64,000 nt of DNA from Datura wrightii (lineage: Eukaryota; Streptophyta; Magnoliopsida; Solanales; Solanaceae). Of the stretch, positions 36,525 through 48,793 are shown in pieces. The stretch's first letter is position 1, and each line of letters begins with the position of its first letter. Both the position numbers and the translations under genes were made by a program. The notes under the pieces were generated by a model. It did no database searches and had not been told where the DNA came from. It saw only the letters and a list, made by a program, of their open reading frames with translations. The stretch lies in assembly GCA_035772735.1 (NCBI GenBank), contig JASDFA010000001.1, positions 90,793,501 through 90,857,500 on the forward strand, written 5' to 3'.

Positions 36525-36804
36525 TAAGATAAATTTAATTACTTCAAATAATGTTTCTTATGATACTCAGAAAAATACTTCTATGAAGCCTAATTAGAAA
36601 AACTTCAAGAAAAATAATGGTAGAGCTCCCAAGAAAAATAATGGTGTAAATAACCAAGCACTAAACTGACAAGTTCAAATATGGGACCATATTTTGTCTA
36701 TGTCAATAGTGGAAATATTGCTCGATTTTATGTGTTTTGAAAATATAATCCTACACCTCAGGCAAATGTTATCGAAGAGCCATTTGTGGCGGTGATAACC
36801 GACA
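36525..36804 (+). pseudogene. gag: copia gag, C-terminal part with degenerate zinc knuckle
   Basis: Continues the gag cut at 3171. NVSYDTQKNTSMKPN, a stop, then KNFKKNNGRAPKKNNG form a basic Asn/Lys-rich stretch. After another stop come VYVNSGNIARFYVF and KYNPTPQANVIEEPFVAVITD, where a CX2CX4HX4C knuckle is recognisable but has lost its cysteines and histidine. The element stops being recognisable at about 36804; no protease, integrase or RT follows in the window. Confidence 0.7.
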
Positions 36805-37235
36805 TACTACTAAATAAACAATAAAAGAGATGTTAAAAAAGAGACCTCATATGTTCTCTTTTTCTGAAAAAGAGACATTAATGATAGCTCTCAAAAACAT
36901 AGGTCACTTTTTGCTAGAGACTTCATGGGGTCTCCAAAAGGAGACCTCGCGAGGTCTCCGAGTTATTTTTCATTTTCTGTAAAAAGGAGATCTCATGAGG
37001 AATCTCTCTTTTTTTCTTTTTTGTTATAATTTCAAAAAAGAGACCTCATGAGATATCTCTTTTATTTTATAATTAAAAAAAAGAGACCTCACAAGATATC
37101 TTTTATGCATTTTGCAGAAAACAAATTTGAATAAAAGAGACCTTTTGAAGTCACTTTTCTGCATTTTTTGGAAAATGAAATTATAGATAAGAGACTTCGT
37201 GAGATCTCTTTTCTACAAAAAAAAAAACTAGTAGC
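36805..37235. mobile_element. CACTA-like terminal region with subterminal palindromes
   Basis: About eight copies of a palindromic motif of the form AGAGACCTCATGAGATCTCT, spaced about 50-70 bases in alternating orientation, begin just after TACTACTAAATAAAC (36805) and end with ACTAGTA (about 37225-37235). CACTA transposons have CACTA...TAGTG ends and subterminal repeats of this kind; here the first base of each end would be changed. It could be a short non-autonomous copy or one end of a larger element whose body includes 37658-37975. Confidence 0.45.
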
Positions 37236-37657
37236 ATATTTCTACTTTTACAGCTATCCACCTGCTTTTAAAAATTAATTCAATAATATATACAATATAA
37301 TCAGCTAAATCAACCCATCAAGATATTAAATACATATACTAAATATTCTCCAATCACGTAATATTTAAATCAACTTTATTGTAGTCTAAAAGACATAAGT
37401 CATAAATTAAACAAAATTACAGAAATATGCAAAAAACTTTATAATTCTTATAAAGAACGATCAAATAGTACAAAATTTAGTTTATCCAACACAATATTAA
37501 AATTCAATAATAATGAGTTGTGTTTTTCACATGATCATCATCATCATTGTTGGTCTCATCTACTAAACCGCTGGACTCATCTACTAGGCCGCTATATTGA
37601 TCATGTACCTGATGGTGAATACGCCAAGATTGAGGAGGTTGAATAGGGTGAACTGCA
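37236..37657. other. AT-rich sequence, nothing recognised
   Basis: No plausible ORF or repeat boundary seen. It could be 3' untranslated sequence of a minus-strand element containing the ORF at 37658-37975. Confidence 0.4.
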
Positions 37658-37975
37658 TCATTGGAACAAGTTAGAATCCCCCGAAGCTAGTAAGACATCT
37701 AATTGTGCCTTCATACCCGAATACTCTATGTCCCTCCATCTTTCCCTAGACTGTGAGGCTTCAACTTGGCTAGATAGCTCAGCGATCTTTTGCTCCATAA
37801 CCAATATTGTCTCTTTATGCATCAAACCATCATCATAGGGACTACATAGACCTTCTAGCCCAGAATGAAATTCACGAGATGTTCGCTGAGGCATGTTGTA
37901 AGTAGTTCTATATCTACTCAAGACACCACCTGAGTCTAGCCACATTCTCTCAATCTGCTCTTGGCTAAGTAGCAT
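37658..37975 (-). pseudogene. unknown small ORF, possibly transposase-derived C-terminus
   Basis: 105 residues starting MLLSQEQIERMWLDSGG. The second half (KETILVMEQKIAELSSQVEAS, then SGMKAQLDVLLASG) is predicted coiled coil by its heptad pattern. I do not recognise the family with confidence. Similar short coiled-coil tails occur at the C-terminus of plant CACTA (Ptta/En/Spm) proteins, and CACTA-like subterminal repeats lie 420 bases downstream in its orientation, so that origin is a reasonable guess. It may be the last exon of such a gene. Confidence 0.35.
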
Positions 37976-40586
37976 GCCTCGGCTATCAACTGGCTTACTC
38001 TAACGGAAATTCTCCATGAATGGTTGATGTTAAGTGTAAATTCTACAGTAATAATATTAAAATATAATGTCAAGAAAATAAAAATAATACTTAATGTTAA
38101 CACCTAATTTTGACCTCCCTATGCCCCGTATACGTTGCTTATATATACATATTTTAAAAATTATATTTTTATTTAGTTCGTATTCATAAAATTTTAATAA
38201 TTAACTATCATAACTCTTAAATATTGCATAATTATTCCAAATTATATTTTTTAAATATTTATTTACATTTTATTTGAATTTATTAATTTTCTAATGCTAT
38301 GTAATTATTTCATATGTAGTATATTTCGTGTTAATATATATGTATACATACCTTTAATAAAACGGGCTTGTATTTTTAAAATATATAATTTTATTTATAT
38401 TTTATAAACTATGTAAAATATAATATTTAAATAAGTTTACTTAAATTATAAACTATTTACATAATAATATTACCTGATTTTACTTAAATTTTGTAAACTA
38501 ATTATGTTGATAATAATGTTTATATAATTTTTCGTAAATTAAACTATTATATTATCTATTTTACTAAACCATTTACAAGTATAGTATTTTAATTAATTTA
38601 ATAGCAGTCAATTCAATTTTTCTCAAATTCATCTAAAATCTAGCCATTTTTCACTTAATTCATGTCAATTTTAGCCATTCTTATCAAAATCTTGCCACAT
38701 TATAAACTCAAATTCAATTTCAATTAATTCCTACCCATTAACCCAACACGCGACTTGTGAATATACCCAAAACCCGACCCATCCATCCCAAATAAAATCT
38801 CAGACATTCGTTCGATTTAATCCTGCGGACTAGATTAAACCCTAACCCACTTTCCTTTAATATTCTCTTTCACCCCAAACCCTAATTTCTTTCTCTTATT
38901 TTTCCTCTCACAGGCGCCGCACCCTCAGACTCTCTCTACTCTCCCTCCTCTCCTTTTGTCTGTAACCAGCAACTCCTGCCGCACTAAACCCCAATGCTCT
39001 CCTCTTCATTTTCTTCTCTGGCAACTAGAAACAACTCGGCCACACCTCTCTATTCTCGCCTTTTTCTCTTCTTCTCTGAACTGCCGTCGAAACAACACCT
39101 CACCCCTCTCCCTCGTTTCGATCTCTAACGAAACCCATTAACGCCGGCAAACCAGCACCGCCCATATCTCCATTTTCTCTTCGTCTCCATTTCCGGCCAG
39201 ACCTCCCAGGTCAGCCGTCTCCTAGCCAGTGATTGCCACCTCCATTTTTCATCTCCAGCGAGAAAGAACCCAGCCGCACACCCTTCACTTTCTTCCTCTC
39301 CACCATGAAAACACTAGACAAACCCGAACACCACCATCACTACCGGAGAACAGCCTTACCCAAACCCTACCAGCTGCCAGATCTCCCGTCTCTCACCTTC
39401 TCTAAATTGGACGAGTCCCGAATCTGATCTGCAAAGGTTTGGGACAGATTCTTAATATGTCCATGGTTCGGTCTTTCCAATAAGATCCCTCTCTATCGTT
39501 ACTAACTGGATCTAATTTTTTCTGTTTATTCATTTATTATTTATGATTCATTGGTAACTTGTTTGTTGGAAATTGTCTCGATTATTATTTATGTTTGTTG
39601 TCAAAATAACATGAAAGCCCTAACGTTTTATGAATTATGGATTTCCGCCATGCCCTAACCTTGTTGAATATACTGCTATAGTTGGATATACATTTATAAT
39701 TAAATATCCTGTGAAAATTATTTGCTATGCATATATATATTTCGTACTGCTCCATTTTCTCTTTTGTTCTCTAATTAAAAGTTCTAAAAATACCAATATG
39801 ATGTACATAATATTGTCTGCGTATTTATTGACAACTTTGATATTTCACACTTTGATTCGGCATAGCTCTTGATGCAATTTTATCTTTATGTTTGATTTCT
39901 TCTCTACCAAAGCAAGCAAAACTAATGTTGATATTAGTGTGAACTGTCGCAATGGAAAAATAATTTGTCTTCGTTTTTAGAAGCTCTTATTTATATGCAA
40001 ATTTTAGTTCTATGCTTAGTTTGAATTTTGTACGAGGGCCTTGACAGGTTTAGATGAAATAATATATTGGTTCGTTTTCCTCCTATGTCAAGGCTAATTC
40101 ATATACAAGATACATTCAATTATGATAGTAAAATTTATTTACAGAATATAGAGTAATTTAGTACTCACTATATATGGTAAATTCCCTTTGTTTGATTTAT
40201 TTGCCTTCTCTAATTAATTTAACTCTATTATTTTTGAAATTGATTGGCTATTTAATTACTGTGCATTATTTTATATTTCATCTTTCTTGTACGGTCAACA
40301 CAATTGTGTTATAAATTATGGTAATTTATTATTTTTAAAAATATTAAATGACAGCTTGTTCTCTTTTGATTTGTCTTAATTTAAGGTACATTTTCCACTG
40401 ACTAATTCTTTCCTTATACGCAATATCTCTTAATTATGGTAAATAGAGCTTTATTGATGGATCTTGATTTCTGATTTTTATTAATTAAGGAAAATAATCT
40501 CTTGACTTATTCTTATGGACTGTTTTATGCTCCTCCCTTAATTGATTCAGTGTAAATTCTAATTTGATTTGCCATTTATTTGATTT

Positions 40587-40587
<1 letters not shown>

Positions 40588-40618
<31 letters not shown>

Positions 40619-40620
40619 TA
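40588..40620. repeat. (TTTA)n microsatellite
   Basis: About eight TTTA units inside the Ogre-type LTR. Confidence 0.85.
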
Positions 40621-40766
40621 GTAAATATTTCATATAGTTTCAACTTTTGTTAATTAAGGAAAAGAATCTCTTTTTTTTAGGTTGGTTTCATCTTTTTTTC
40701 CTTCTATGCCTTTGACTGATTTTGTGAATTAATTAACCTTTCTCACTTAGCCCTTTAAGTTTTAGC

Positions 40767-40774
40767 TATAAAAG
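40767..40774 (+). promoter_or_regulatory. TATA box in the Ogre-type LTR
   Basis: TATAAAAG about half-way along the LTR, followed by a CT-rich stretch. Confidence 0.45.
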
Positions 40775-43499
40775 CAGCCCTCTTTCTTTTCATCATTCAT
40801 TCAAACACTGTCAGAGAATCCAAAACATTACTTTACTTCTAAAGACTTCTCTATTCTTTTCATTCCATAACTCTTCTACCCCGCCTCAACACAAGCATTG
40901 CTCGGAATCCACGAGATTCTTGTGATCTTGATCTGTTGAGGTTCGGATCTCATTTATTGGAAAAGTCTCTTTTGAAACTACTGATTGTTGCTTTATTATA
41001 TTCCTTACTGATTAATCGGTTAGTTTACTTCTCTATGCTACTTTTTGATAGTACAATGTGCGAACTCATACTTGCATCATGTGATAATAAATGTGTATTC
41101 TTTAGATATTTTTGTGTATTCTTATGTCTCATAATATTTGCCTAAATTTTGTAACTTATTTTGTAAAAGATTTAACTAAATAAGTTGTGACTTATGGATT
41201 CCCGAATATATGTTTGTACGTGTATATTTATTGTATTACTTGTTTAACAGGTTCTTTTAAATCAGAATGAAGAGTTGTTAGGACAAAAAAAGGGCTATAA
41301 ATTTAGTTAATGTACTATTGTTTTCATGTATTATGATGTATTTATTTATTTCATCAATTTATAATATTATAAATAAACACTGATAAATAGTGAAAAGGGG
41401 TTTGGGGGCGGGGGATTATATGTTTTTCTTTACTGTTTTTTTAATTTGCTTATCTCACCTAGAAATCATGTCTTTAGAAATAATATATACATCATTCTAT
41501 AGAAATCATGCTCATAGGAAGTAATGCAATAATATAGGTAACGTTTAGATATACTGCCATAGTTCTGTTTAAAATATTAACTATAAGATTTTATTTAAAC
41601 GCATGTGTGCAAATATGTCAAAATATGTATATGAGTATTTACTTACATCTAAATATTTGCCTGCCTTGAAGTTTACACATGATTGCCAAAATAAAAGAAA
41701 CTGTTGGATAACATGTCTATAGGACTCAACTTTCCAAACTGATTCGCACAATCATGAAAAACCAAAATCATGTTTACTTTTCTAACCAGAAATCATGTCC
41801 ACAATTTACTTGTTTTACTATGATTCTTTGTCTGTCACGGAAAAATTTCGTAGATATCATGCCTATGACATTCCACATCCGCTCATTAAATAAATATTTG
41901 ACCAGATTTTGTCTGCCTGTAAAATTTAATCAATTTGATTAATAGCATAAGCTGATCTAAATAATTTTAATGCTCTTCCAACATACTTCTAGAATTTAAG
42001 TCGGAACATGTTTAAGATTCATTTTTTTAGGCTCTAACCTATATATATTACTACATATTAGAAGTCACAAGAATCAATTTATAGGTATATTTGAAGTCGT
42101 TTATATTCTAGTTGCATATCGTTTGAATTTAAGTCATGCTTATCATATCATGATAATGCCATGTTGATCTAATTTTCTATAAATAGCATTGTCTGTTATA
42201 TAGGAATCTTGTTTATTGGAATATACATTCTTCATGTTTAAATCATAGAAGTCATGCACTAAAGTTATTTGTAGTTTTGATGTTTGAGAATCTGCTTATA
42301 GAATCTTACCTTTGCCATATTATGGATCCGCTTACATGTGCCCAGATGTTGATTTACTTAAATTATATTTACTATCTAATTGTTACATTATATTTTGCCT
42401 ATTTAAATTTGATTTTTCCTTTTGCATTAGAAATCATGCCCATAGGATCTGCCCACATTCATGTTCCTTTAGAATTTATTATAATAGAAGCTTATTTGAA
42501 ACCCTCGCGTTGCTTTAATTATTATTTGTTTGCTTGGCATAATGACCCCTTTAACAGCCTTAGGATTTTAGACCCCAAAATCTAAAATAGTAGTCCAACG
42601 CCTCTTAGACATTACGTTTGGGACGAGTAGGAATTTGCTAGGACGTTAGTGCTCTCTTTTGTTGGAATACTTTAGGATTAATAACTAATTAATTAGGTGG
42701 GTAGTGGGACATGATAGTCTGTGCTCACTGAATAATACGAGCAATCTAAATGATTGCAAAGTATTATTTAAGTTGCATGGGTGATCCCATTAGGTTAAAA
42801 TAATCCCCCCCCCCTTTAATTATAGAACTACGTTTGACCTGATTCCCCTTCAGGGATATGTAGGCGCCTCTTTGAAGCTCGGTCTAATTCCTTCAAATTT
42901 CATTTATTTGTTTGTTAACCCCTTTTATTGTAGAAATTAATGAATTTCTAATATTTCATATTTCTGATCAATTATTCTTGATTTTCTACCTTATTTGTCT
43001 CTCTATTTCCTCAATCTATCATTGTGCAAAATCTATATCAACTCTTGTTATTTCCTTTAGCAACTATTTGTATATTGTATTGATCTTTAAAATAGTAATA
43101 ATCTCTTTGAATATATATTGTCTCAATTTTCTTTTTTCTCGCTTGTTTGAGAATCAACTTTCTTCTTGATCACATAGTTAAATTTAAATTTAGTTATTTA
43201 ACTAAAAAAGTTTAAAATCAATCCTTTCTTTTCCCACTAGTTAATCCCACATAATTAATGAATCCGAAAAGAACCCACACTTGTGAATTTCGAAAGGTGT
43301 TTAACATCTTCCTTTCGAGGTAATTTGAACCCTTACCTGACTCTGGTGACCTAGGCTAGTTTAAACAGACCCTTAGTTTAGTATGGTGCCCTAACACACC
43401 ATAATTCATTAGTTGGCGACTCTTCATATTAATAATTCTAAAAGAGTTGTCACATGTTAAATCCTGCTTTTCGCAAGAAAAATGAGGCGCGGCACTTAA

Positions 43500-44935
43500 T
43501 ATAAATCGAAGGGAGTAAAAAGAAAGAAAAAAGATAGTGAAAATTGAAACCTTCTAAAATTTTAGTCAAATATTATGACCTTCTAAAATTTTAGTCAAAA
43601 CTGATGACCTTCTAAAATAAATAATTCTTTTAAAAAAATGCTTTTAACTTTATAAAATTTGTCCAAAGAAATTATAACTAACTAATAGCATGGAAAAAAA
43701 GAAGCTAATATTATGGAAGACTTTCTCCATGCATCAAATCTTTTACTATTTACGGAATTTTCTGATAACAAATAGAAATTAATGAATATTTCTTCTGTAG
43801 GAGTACTTTAATTCATATTCTAATGCCATACAAATGGGAAAAGAAATGGATCATGAAATCAAGTAGTTGCACTGTATTGTGCTTTCAGAAAAAAAAACTA
43901 TATTATAGCTATAGTATACCAACTGATGAGAAGCCAAAGTTCATATAAGGAAATTAAAAAAAGAAATCTAAAATGACACACCTAGAATTCTACTATTTTA
44001 TATACATTAATAAAAAAAAAAGTAAATATTACTTTAAATTAGATGTTTACGTAGGTCAGCTCAACTTGTAGCTCAACCCAAACGTCTGAATCTCCATAAT
44101 TTTTCTTCTTTCTCGTGTGTGTGGCGCTGAATAACTCATCTTGAGTTAACAACCCCTTAGTTCATTTTCCTACAAATAAAATCAATTTAGATATTAATTA
44201 AGAATAATTAAATATTAATCATCTATATAATATATAATTCAACTACACAAAAATAATAAAATTTAAATTTATTAAACGCTACATTAAATAATAATTCAAA
44301 GATTTTTTAATTAATTCAACATTACTGTGGCTTATTACTTTTCACACGTTATTGATATATTTTATTCTGAAATATTCGTGTAAATCTCTAATGTTGCTGT
44401 TATTTTCATTTTTCTTTTTTTGGTGATGTGAAGCTCAACGTTAATCAATGCTTTTGTTTCCTGTAATTTTGGAAAGTACTTAGGATTCCCCACCTTAATA
44501 AAGACCCAAAACCTCCCGAATTTCATTATTTTTTCAATAATATGATGAGCAAACTCTCAAATTAAAAAATTAAATTTCTTAATCCGCAAGATGGCTAACT
44601 TTGATCAAATCCTCTCTCAATGTCATTCCTGCTCATGCTATGCAGTATTTTCATCTTTCGAAAAGGATTTGCAAAAGCATAGACAAATTTTAGTATGAAT
44701 AAAATACTAGAATAAAATAATTTAATTCAAAAATATTTTCAATAATTATTGTTTATTAATTATGAAAATATTTATTGTTTTAGTTGTAAAATACTTAGAA
44801 TTTAATATTTATTTGTATTTTACGATCACATAATAAAATAAGTCTATTGCAATTTAAAAATAATTTTGTTAAATTTAATAAAATTATATAACAACAGTGA
44901 GACTTTATTTTAAAAATTGTTCTTATCAATATTAA
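43500..44935. other. AT-rich sequence, nothing recognised
   Basis: No ORF of interest. AATCGAAGGGAGTA (about 43504-43518) resembles a Stowaway-type inverted-repeat end, but no partner was found. A short direct repeat around GACCTTCTAAAATTTTAGTC occurs near 43545-43615. Confidence 0.4.
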
Positions 44936-45663
44936 CTAGTGAATAGCTCCGCGCTTCGCGCGATAATTATAAAAGATCTTACTATTTTAAATATTTGAAA
45001 ATTCTTATTATTTTTTAAATTCAAATGAATAAGATTAGATGTATGCGTTTTTCTTAGGTTGAATTTTGTATTAGTCATAAGATCTAGGTGAAGACAAAAC
45101 TTATTTTCTTTAAAAAGTATGTAATGAACAAAATAAACTTGAAGAAAAATTGATGTAAGCTTAAAATTTCATATATTTTTATTATTTTCTCTTTATTTAA
45201 ATTTAAAAAAAATAAAAAACAGAAAAAAAATGAAAAAGGAATAAAATACAACCAGATATCTCTGCCCTAAATCTTCAAAATCAAACAGCTTTTTATTTTC
45301 TATTCCTTTTCTCTCATGGAGATTTTTTTTATTTGATTTTATTTTTATCTCTCATAATTCTCTACTCACTTATTTTTCTGAAAAAATTATGTATTCCACT
45401 TTTTAATTTATTCTTTTTGGACTCTTCTTGATTTTTTCCCTCAAATTAATAAAACTCTATATACTAAATATCAAAAAATTCTAAAACTTAATATATATTC
45501 CTTTTGAAAACTTCTCCTATAAATTCAACATACAACTTCATAGAAAAAGGGGGTGACTTGGAAGAGATAATCCATAAAAACTTAAAATAAAATCTCATTT
45601 AGTCTATTTGAAAAATAAAGGATTATAAAAAGATAAAATGGAAACAATAAATTTTGCAGGAGC

Positions 45664-45666
<3 letters not shown>

Positions 45667-45698
<32 letters not shown>
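45667..45698. repeat. (AT)n microsatellite
   Basis: About sixteen AT units. Confidence 0.9.
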
Positions 45699-45701
<3 letters not shown>

Positions 45702-45973
45702 CATTTCTACTACGTTCCATCTTCGTCACCATTTACTTGCTCATTTTCGTTCATTCATGAACATAAATAGATTATCACATCAAAATTACTAAGAAATAAA
45801 ATAATAAAAAAATTAAGAAGAAGAAAAAGAGTAATTAAATAAAGCATTTAAAATGAAACAAAAAAGAAAAAGGAAAAAAAGTAGCTAGGCGAGAAAGAAG
45901 AGAGAAGGGAGAAAATTAATAATAGACTAATGAATTTATATCCAAGATCTTATTTATGTGACGAAAAATCATA

Positions 45974-46000
45974 TCTCGCAAAGGGTTTAGCTTTGCGAGA
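45974..46000. repeat. perfect 10-bp inverted repeat
   Basis: TCTCGCAAAG and CTTTGCGAGA separated by GGTTTAG. The arms are perfect and the stem is far more GC-rich than its surroundings. It lies in the Helitron interior 71 bases left of the Tekay-B insertion. Role unknown. Confidence 0.8.
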
Positions 46001-46191
46001 AAGAAATATTCAACGACATAAAAATATTAGGAGACGCAATTAAGTTGAGTTTCCAAAATCTAAACTTAAGTGTTACACCCCGTAGAATTCCCGGCACGTA
46101 GGTGACCTATTCCCACGTTGGTTAAGCATATTTGAAGGTCATACGTGTTGGAGAAAGGCCCGGGAAAAGATCGGATGAGAAACCCGTCGAA

Positions 46192-46276
46192 CCATCGCGG
46201 GAGGAGCCGAGGCAGAGCCCCTCCGCGATGGCAGCGTGTCACGGAGGTGAGGCCTCCGCGATGGCTCCGTGACACG
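46192..46276. repeat. U3 palindrome pair of Tekay-B
   Basis: First, CCATCGCGG (46192-46200) pairs with CCGCGATGG (46223-46231). Second, CGTGTCACGGAG (46235-46246) pairs with CTCCGTGACACG (46265-46276), 42 bases in all with an 18-base centre. They end 21 bases before the TATA box. The second LTR has the same unit at 53902-53943. The 42-base unit recurs in the Athila-like element at 58869 and 63392. Confidence 0.85.
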
Positions 46277-46297
46277 TTGCCCATGTTCAGGCCCAAG

Positions 46298-46305
46298 TAT
46301 ATAAA
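46298..46305 (+). promoter_or_regulatory. TATA box of Tekay-B 5' LTR
   Basis: TATATAAA in a GC-rich context, conserved in the 3' LTR at 53965-53972. Confidence 0.7.
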
Positions 46306-48781
46306 GCCCCCACTTCGGTTTAAACTCATTCCACACTTAAAAACTTTCCAGAAAACAGAGGCAAACGCTGAGAAAAGAAAGAGGAACGAAGGAATTAAAT
46401 AATTTTCGTCCGATTACGCTGCCAAACGCTGCCCAAACTCAAATTAATCCCAGATACCCGAGTATTTAGCAGCAGAGAGCATTTCTATGGAATTAGTTTC
46501 GCGAAATACGGCCGACGAATCGGCGAGCCACCGAACTAAAGTAAGTAGAATTGCTCTAAATTAATGTCTATGTGTTCCTAGCTGAGAAGTGAATACTTCT
46601 CTCTTCTGGGCCGCTGAAAAATAGCGAGTTTTCGACCGTCTTTCGATAAGCCTAAGTTTAGGCTATAAACTATATCGAAAGTAACGTTGCTCTTTACAAT
46701 AAAGCTGTATTTAGTATTGATTGACGTATTTATGAATGCAGTTGGGAGAAAATAGTTGAAGTACCGACCGAGCCTCGTCCGACGGACGAATAGTCGAAGA
46801 TAAGGTATGTAAAGTTAGTTTCCTTCGGCAAGTTAAGTAATATCAGTGTAGTGTAACAAATTACGGACTAGTAGAATGTTCAGAAGTCAAATGTTGCGTT
46901 ATTATGAATGTTGGTACGATGTGAGAAACATTGGGTTGTAATGTGTATGAAACCTATCAGTATGATATAGATTCTAACGCAAGCGTTAGAGATTGCCCAG
47001 TATATTCAGTGTGTGATGTAATATGCCATGTTAAGATATTGTTGTGTTAAGCTGAAACCCCGCGGAGTAGTACAGTATCCGTAAAGCACTTCAGAAATAG
47101 AATAGCAGACTAAAATGAAGTTCAGAAAGCATGTCAGGATTAGTAAATCATATTACTATAGAAAGTCAGTATACAGCGTAGTTTAGCAGAAAGATTATAT
47201 TCATACATACATATATAGTACTTCCAGCCTCAGCATGTATTAAGTATGTACTTATTTCTATCACTAGTCCAGCATATAGTGTATACAGAAACTTAGTAAA
47301 CAGCAGAGTTTTCAGTAGAAACATTATCTTATATAGCATTTGCCCAGTACAACCCGACAGGAGACTATATTCATATTTATATATCTTTACCTGCTTCAGT
47401 ACGTATTAAATACGTACAGATTACTATCATTAGCCCAGCATGTAATATATATGATACTTTACCCCTAGTAGCCTCAGCATGTGAGATACACAGATAGTAT
47501 TACCAGTTGAGACCGTTGTATTGTTTGGGGTTGGATTACCTAGCATCCATGACCGCCCAGGGTTAATAGCTGTATCGACTCATCCGCCAGAGGACGAGGA
47601 TACGTCTCTCTACGGAGTGGCATGCCGTCCCGCCAGGGGACGAAGATAGGATACCAGTTTTTCCCCATATTTGTGCCTTGATCGGCCTTACACACCCCAG
47701 TCGAGCGGATACGCCCGGGTGCAGATTCAGGAGTCCTCCGGACTCAGATGCAGTTATAGTCAGGGGCTCAGTGAGCCCAAGTGCATACCCAGGAGACCGG
47801 TAGGATGCTTACAGCCAGTATAGGAGATGGGTTGACTGGGGTAGGGGTATAGATTCTGTGTTGATTGTACCTCCCGGTTTATGGGGGCCGGGTAAGGTTG
47901 TGTATGCCATGTTATGTTATGTATGTTATGCTATATTACAGTAGATACGAGCAGATTAGTAGTAGAATGATACGTCTCCAGGTATGATTCCTATTCCCTT
48001 CAGCATGATTAAGGACAGGTACGATCTACATCATCAGATAGTTAATCTAGTTCTTCTTATTCCAGTTTCGTCAGTTATGTTATTGATTTCAGATATCTCT
48101 TTCAGTTGTTGCTTTACATACTTAGTACCAGCGGTACTGACGCCCAGTGGGGCGCTGCATTACTTGCCTGCAGGTACCCATAGACGAGCAGGCGATACCA
48201 CGTGATCCCCATCAGCGGTTGAGTATTCAACTCCTGTCATCCGGAGACTGAATTTCTAGAGGTGTAGTCCAGTTCTTTTTATTGTACAGTACGGGTAGGT
48301 CGGGGCCCTGTCCCGATCATTTCTATTATCTTTCCTAGAGGCTTGCAGTCTGTATATTTCCCTGTGGTCAGTTGAGCCAGTCGTGTGAGGCCGTGTAGTG
48401 TTAGCTGGTAGTACTCTTGCTTCTTTTATGTTGGTCGTGTGGGGCCATAAGTTTGACAGTAGTGGTGACCTTGCCGGTCACGTAGCTTTTTAATACTTTA
48501 TGGTTGAGTTGCAGATAACTAGACAGCATGGTGGCCTTGTCGGCCCGCATAGGTTCCCCTGAATTACTATGTTTCTGGTCAGCTGTTAGTACAGGTACAG
48601 AAGGCTATAGGCCAGTGGGCCGGGGGCTGTATTTACAGCCGTTATATAGCCCTTTGTTTCCAGAAATGTGAGTTAGAGCCAGCCAGGTGCCAGATGTGCC
48701 CAGGCTTAGCAGTCCAGCAGGTCAGGTCCTAGTAGGGCACCAGGTGCCAGTCATACCCCCCAGGGCGGGGTGTGACAAACT

Positions 48782-48793
48782 TGGTATAAGAGC
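48782..48793 (+). promoter_or_regulatory. primer-binding site, initiator Met-tRNA type
   Basis: TGGTATAAGAGC starts four bases after the LTR; the usual sequence is TGGTATCAGAGC. Confidence 0.8.

Larger units (their letters stand above)
38095..43494 (+). mobile_element. Ogre-type solo LTR, 5.4 kb
   Basis: It begins TGTTAACACCTAATTTTGACC-like (38095), the remembered Ogre LTR start, and ends GAAAAATGAGGCGCGGCA (43494), matching the usual Ogre LTR end. Near the end are TTGGCGACTCTT and AGAGTTGTCACA, also typical. Perfect CTTAA duplications flank it (38090-38094 and 43495-43499). No gag, pol or second LTR is present, so it is a solo LTR left by recombination. Small ORFs within it (for example 38956-39427, 42277-42585) look like low-complexity chance frames. 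Confidence 0.8.
46071..48777 (+). mobile_element. Tekay-B 5' LTR
   Basis: TGTTACACCCC to GGGTGTGACA. U3 palindromes (46192-46276) lie just upstream of TATATAAA (46298-46305). Further along are two imperfect repeats of about 150 bases (about 47200-47480), the second containing the palindrome GTACGTATTAAATACGTAC (47399-47417). Confidence 0.9.

Noticed and set aside
38956..39427. Short plus-strand ORFs in a CT-rich zone, looking like a first exon
   Set aside because: Composition is CT-rich with no domain, and the zone lies wholly inside the Ogre-type LTR bounded by CTTAA duplications.
43409..43425. TTGGCGACTCTT as the Ogre primer-binding site, which would end the LTR at 43408
   Set aside because: The next 70 bases match the remembered Ogre LTR end (AGAGTTGTCACA, then GAGGCGCGGCA), and the perfect CTTAA duplication is at 43495, so this motif is inside the LTR.
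46145..46402. 85-residue plus-strand ORF and antisense ORFs repeated in both Tekay-B LTRs
   Set aside because: They span the palindromic U3 and TATA box; the duplication simply reflects the two LTRs.
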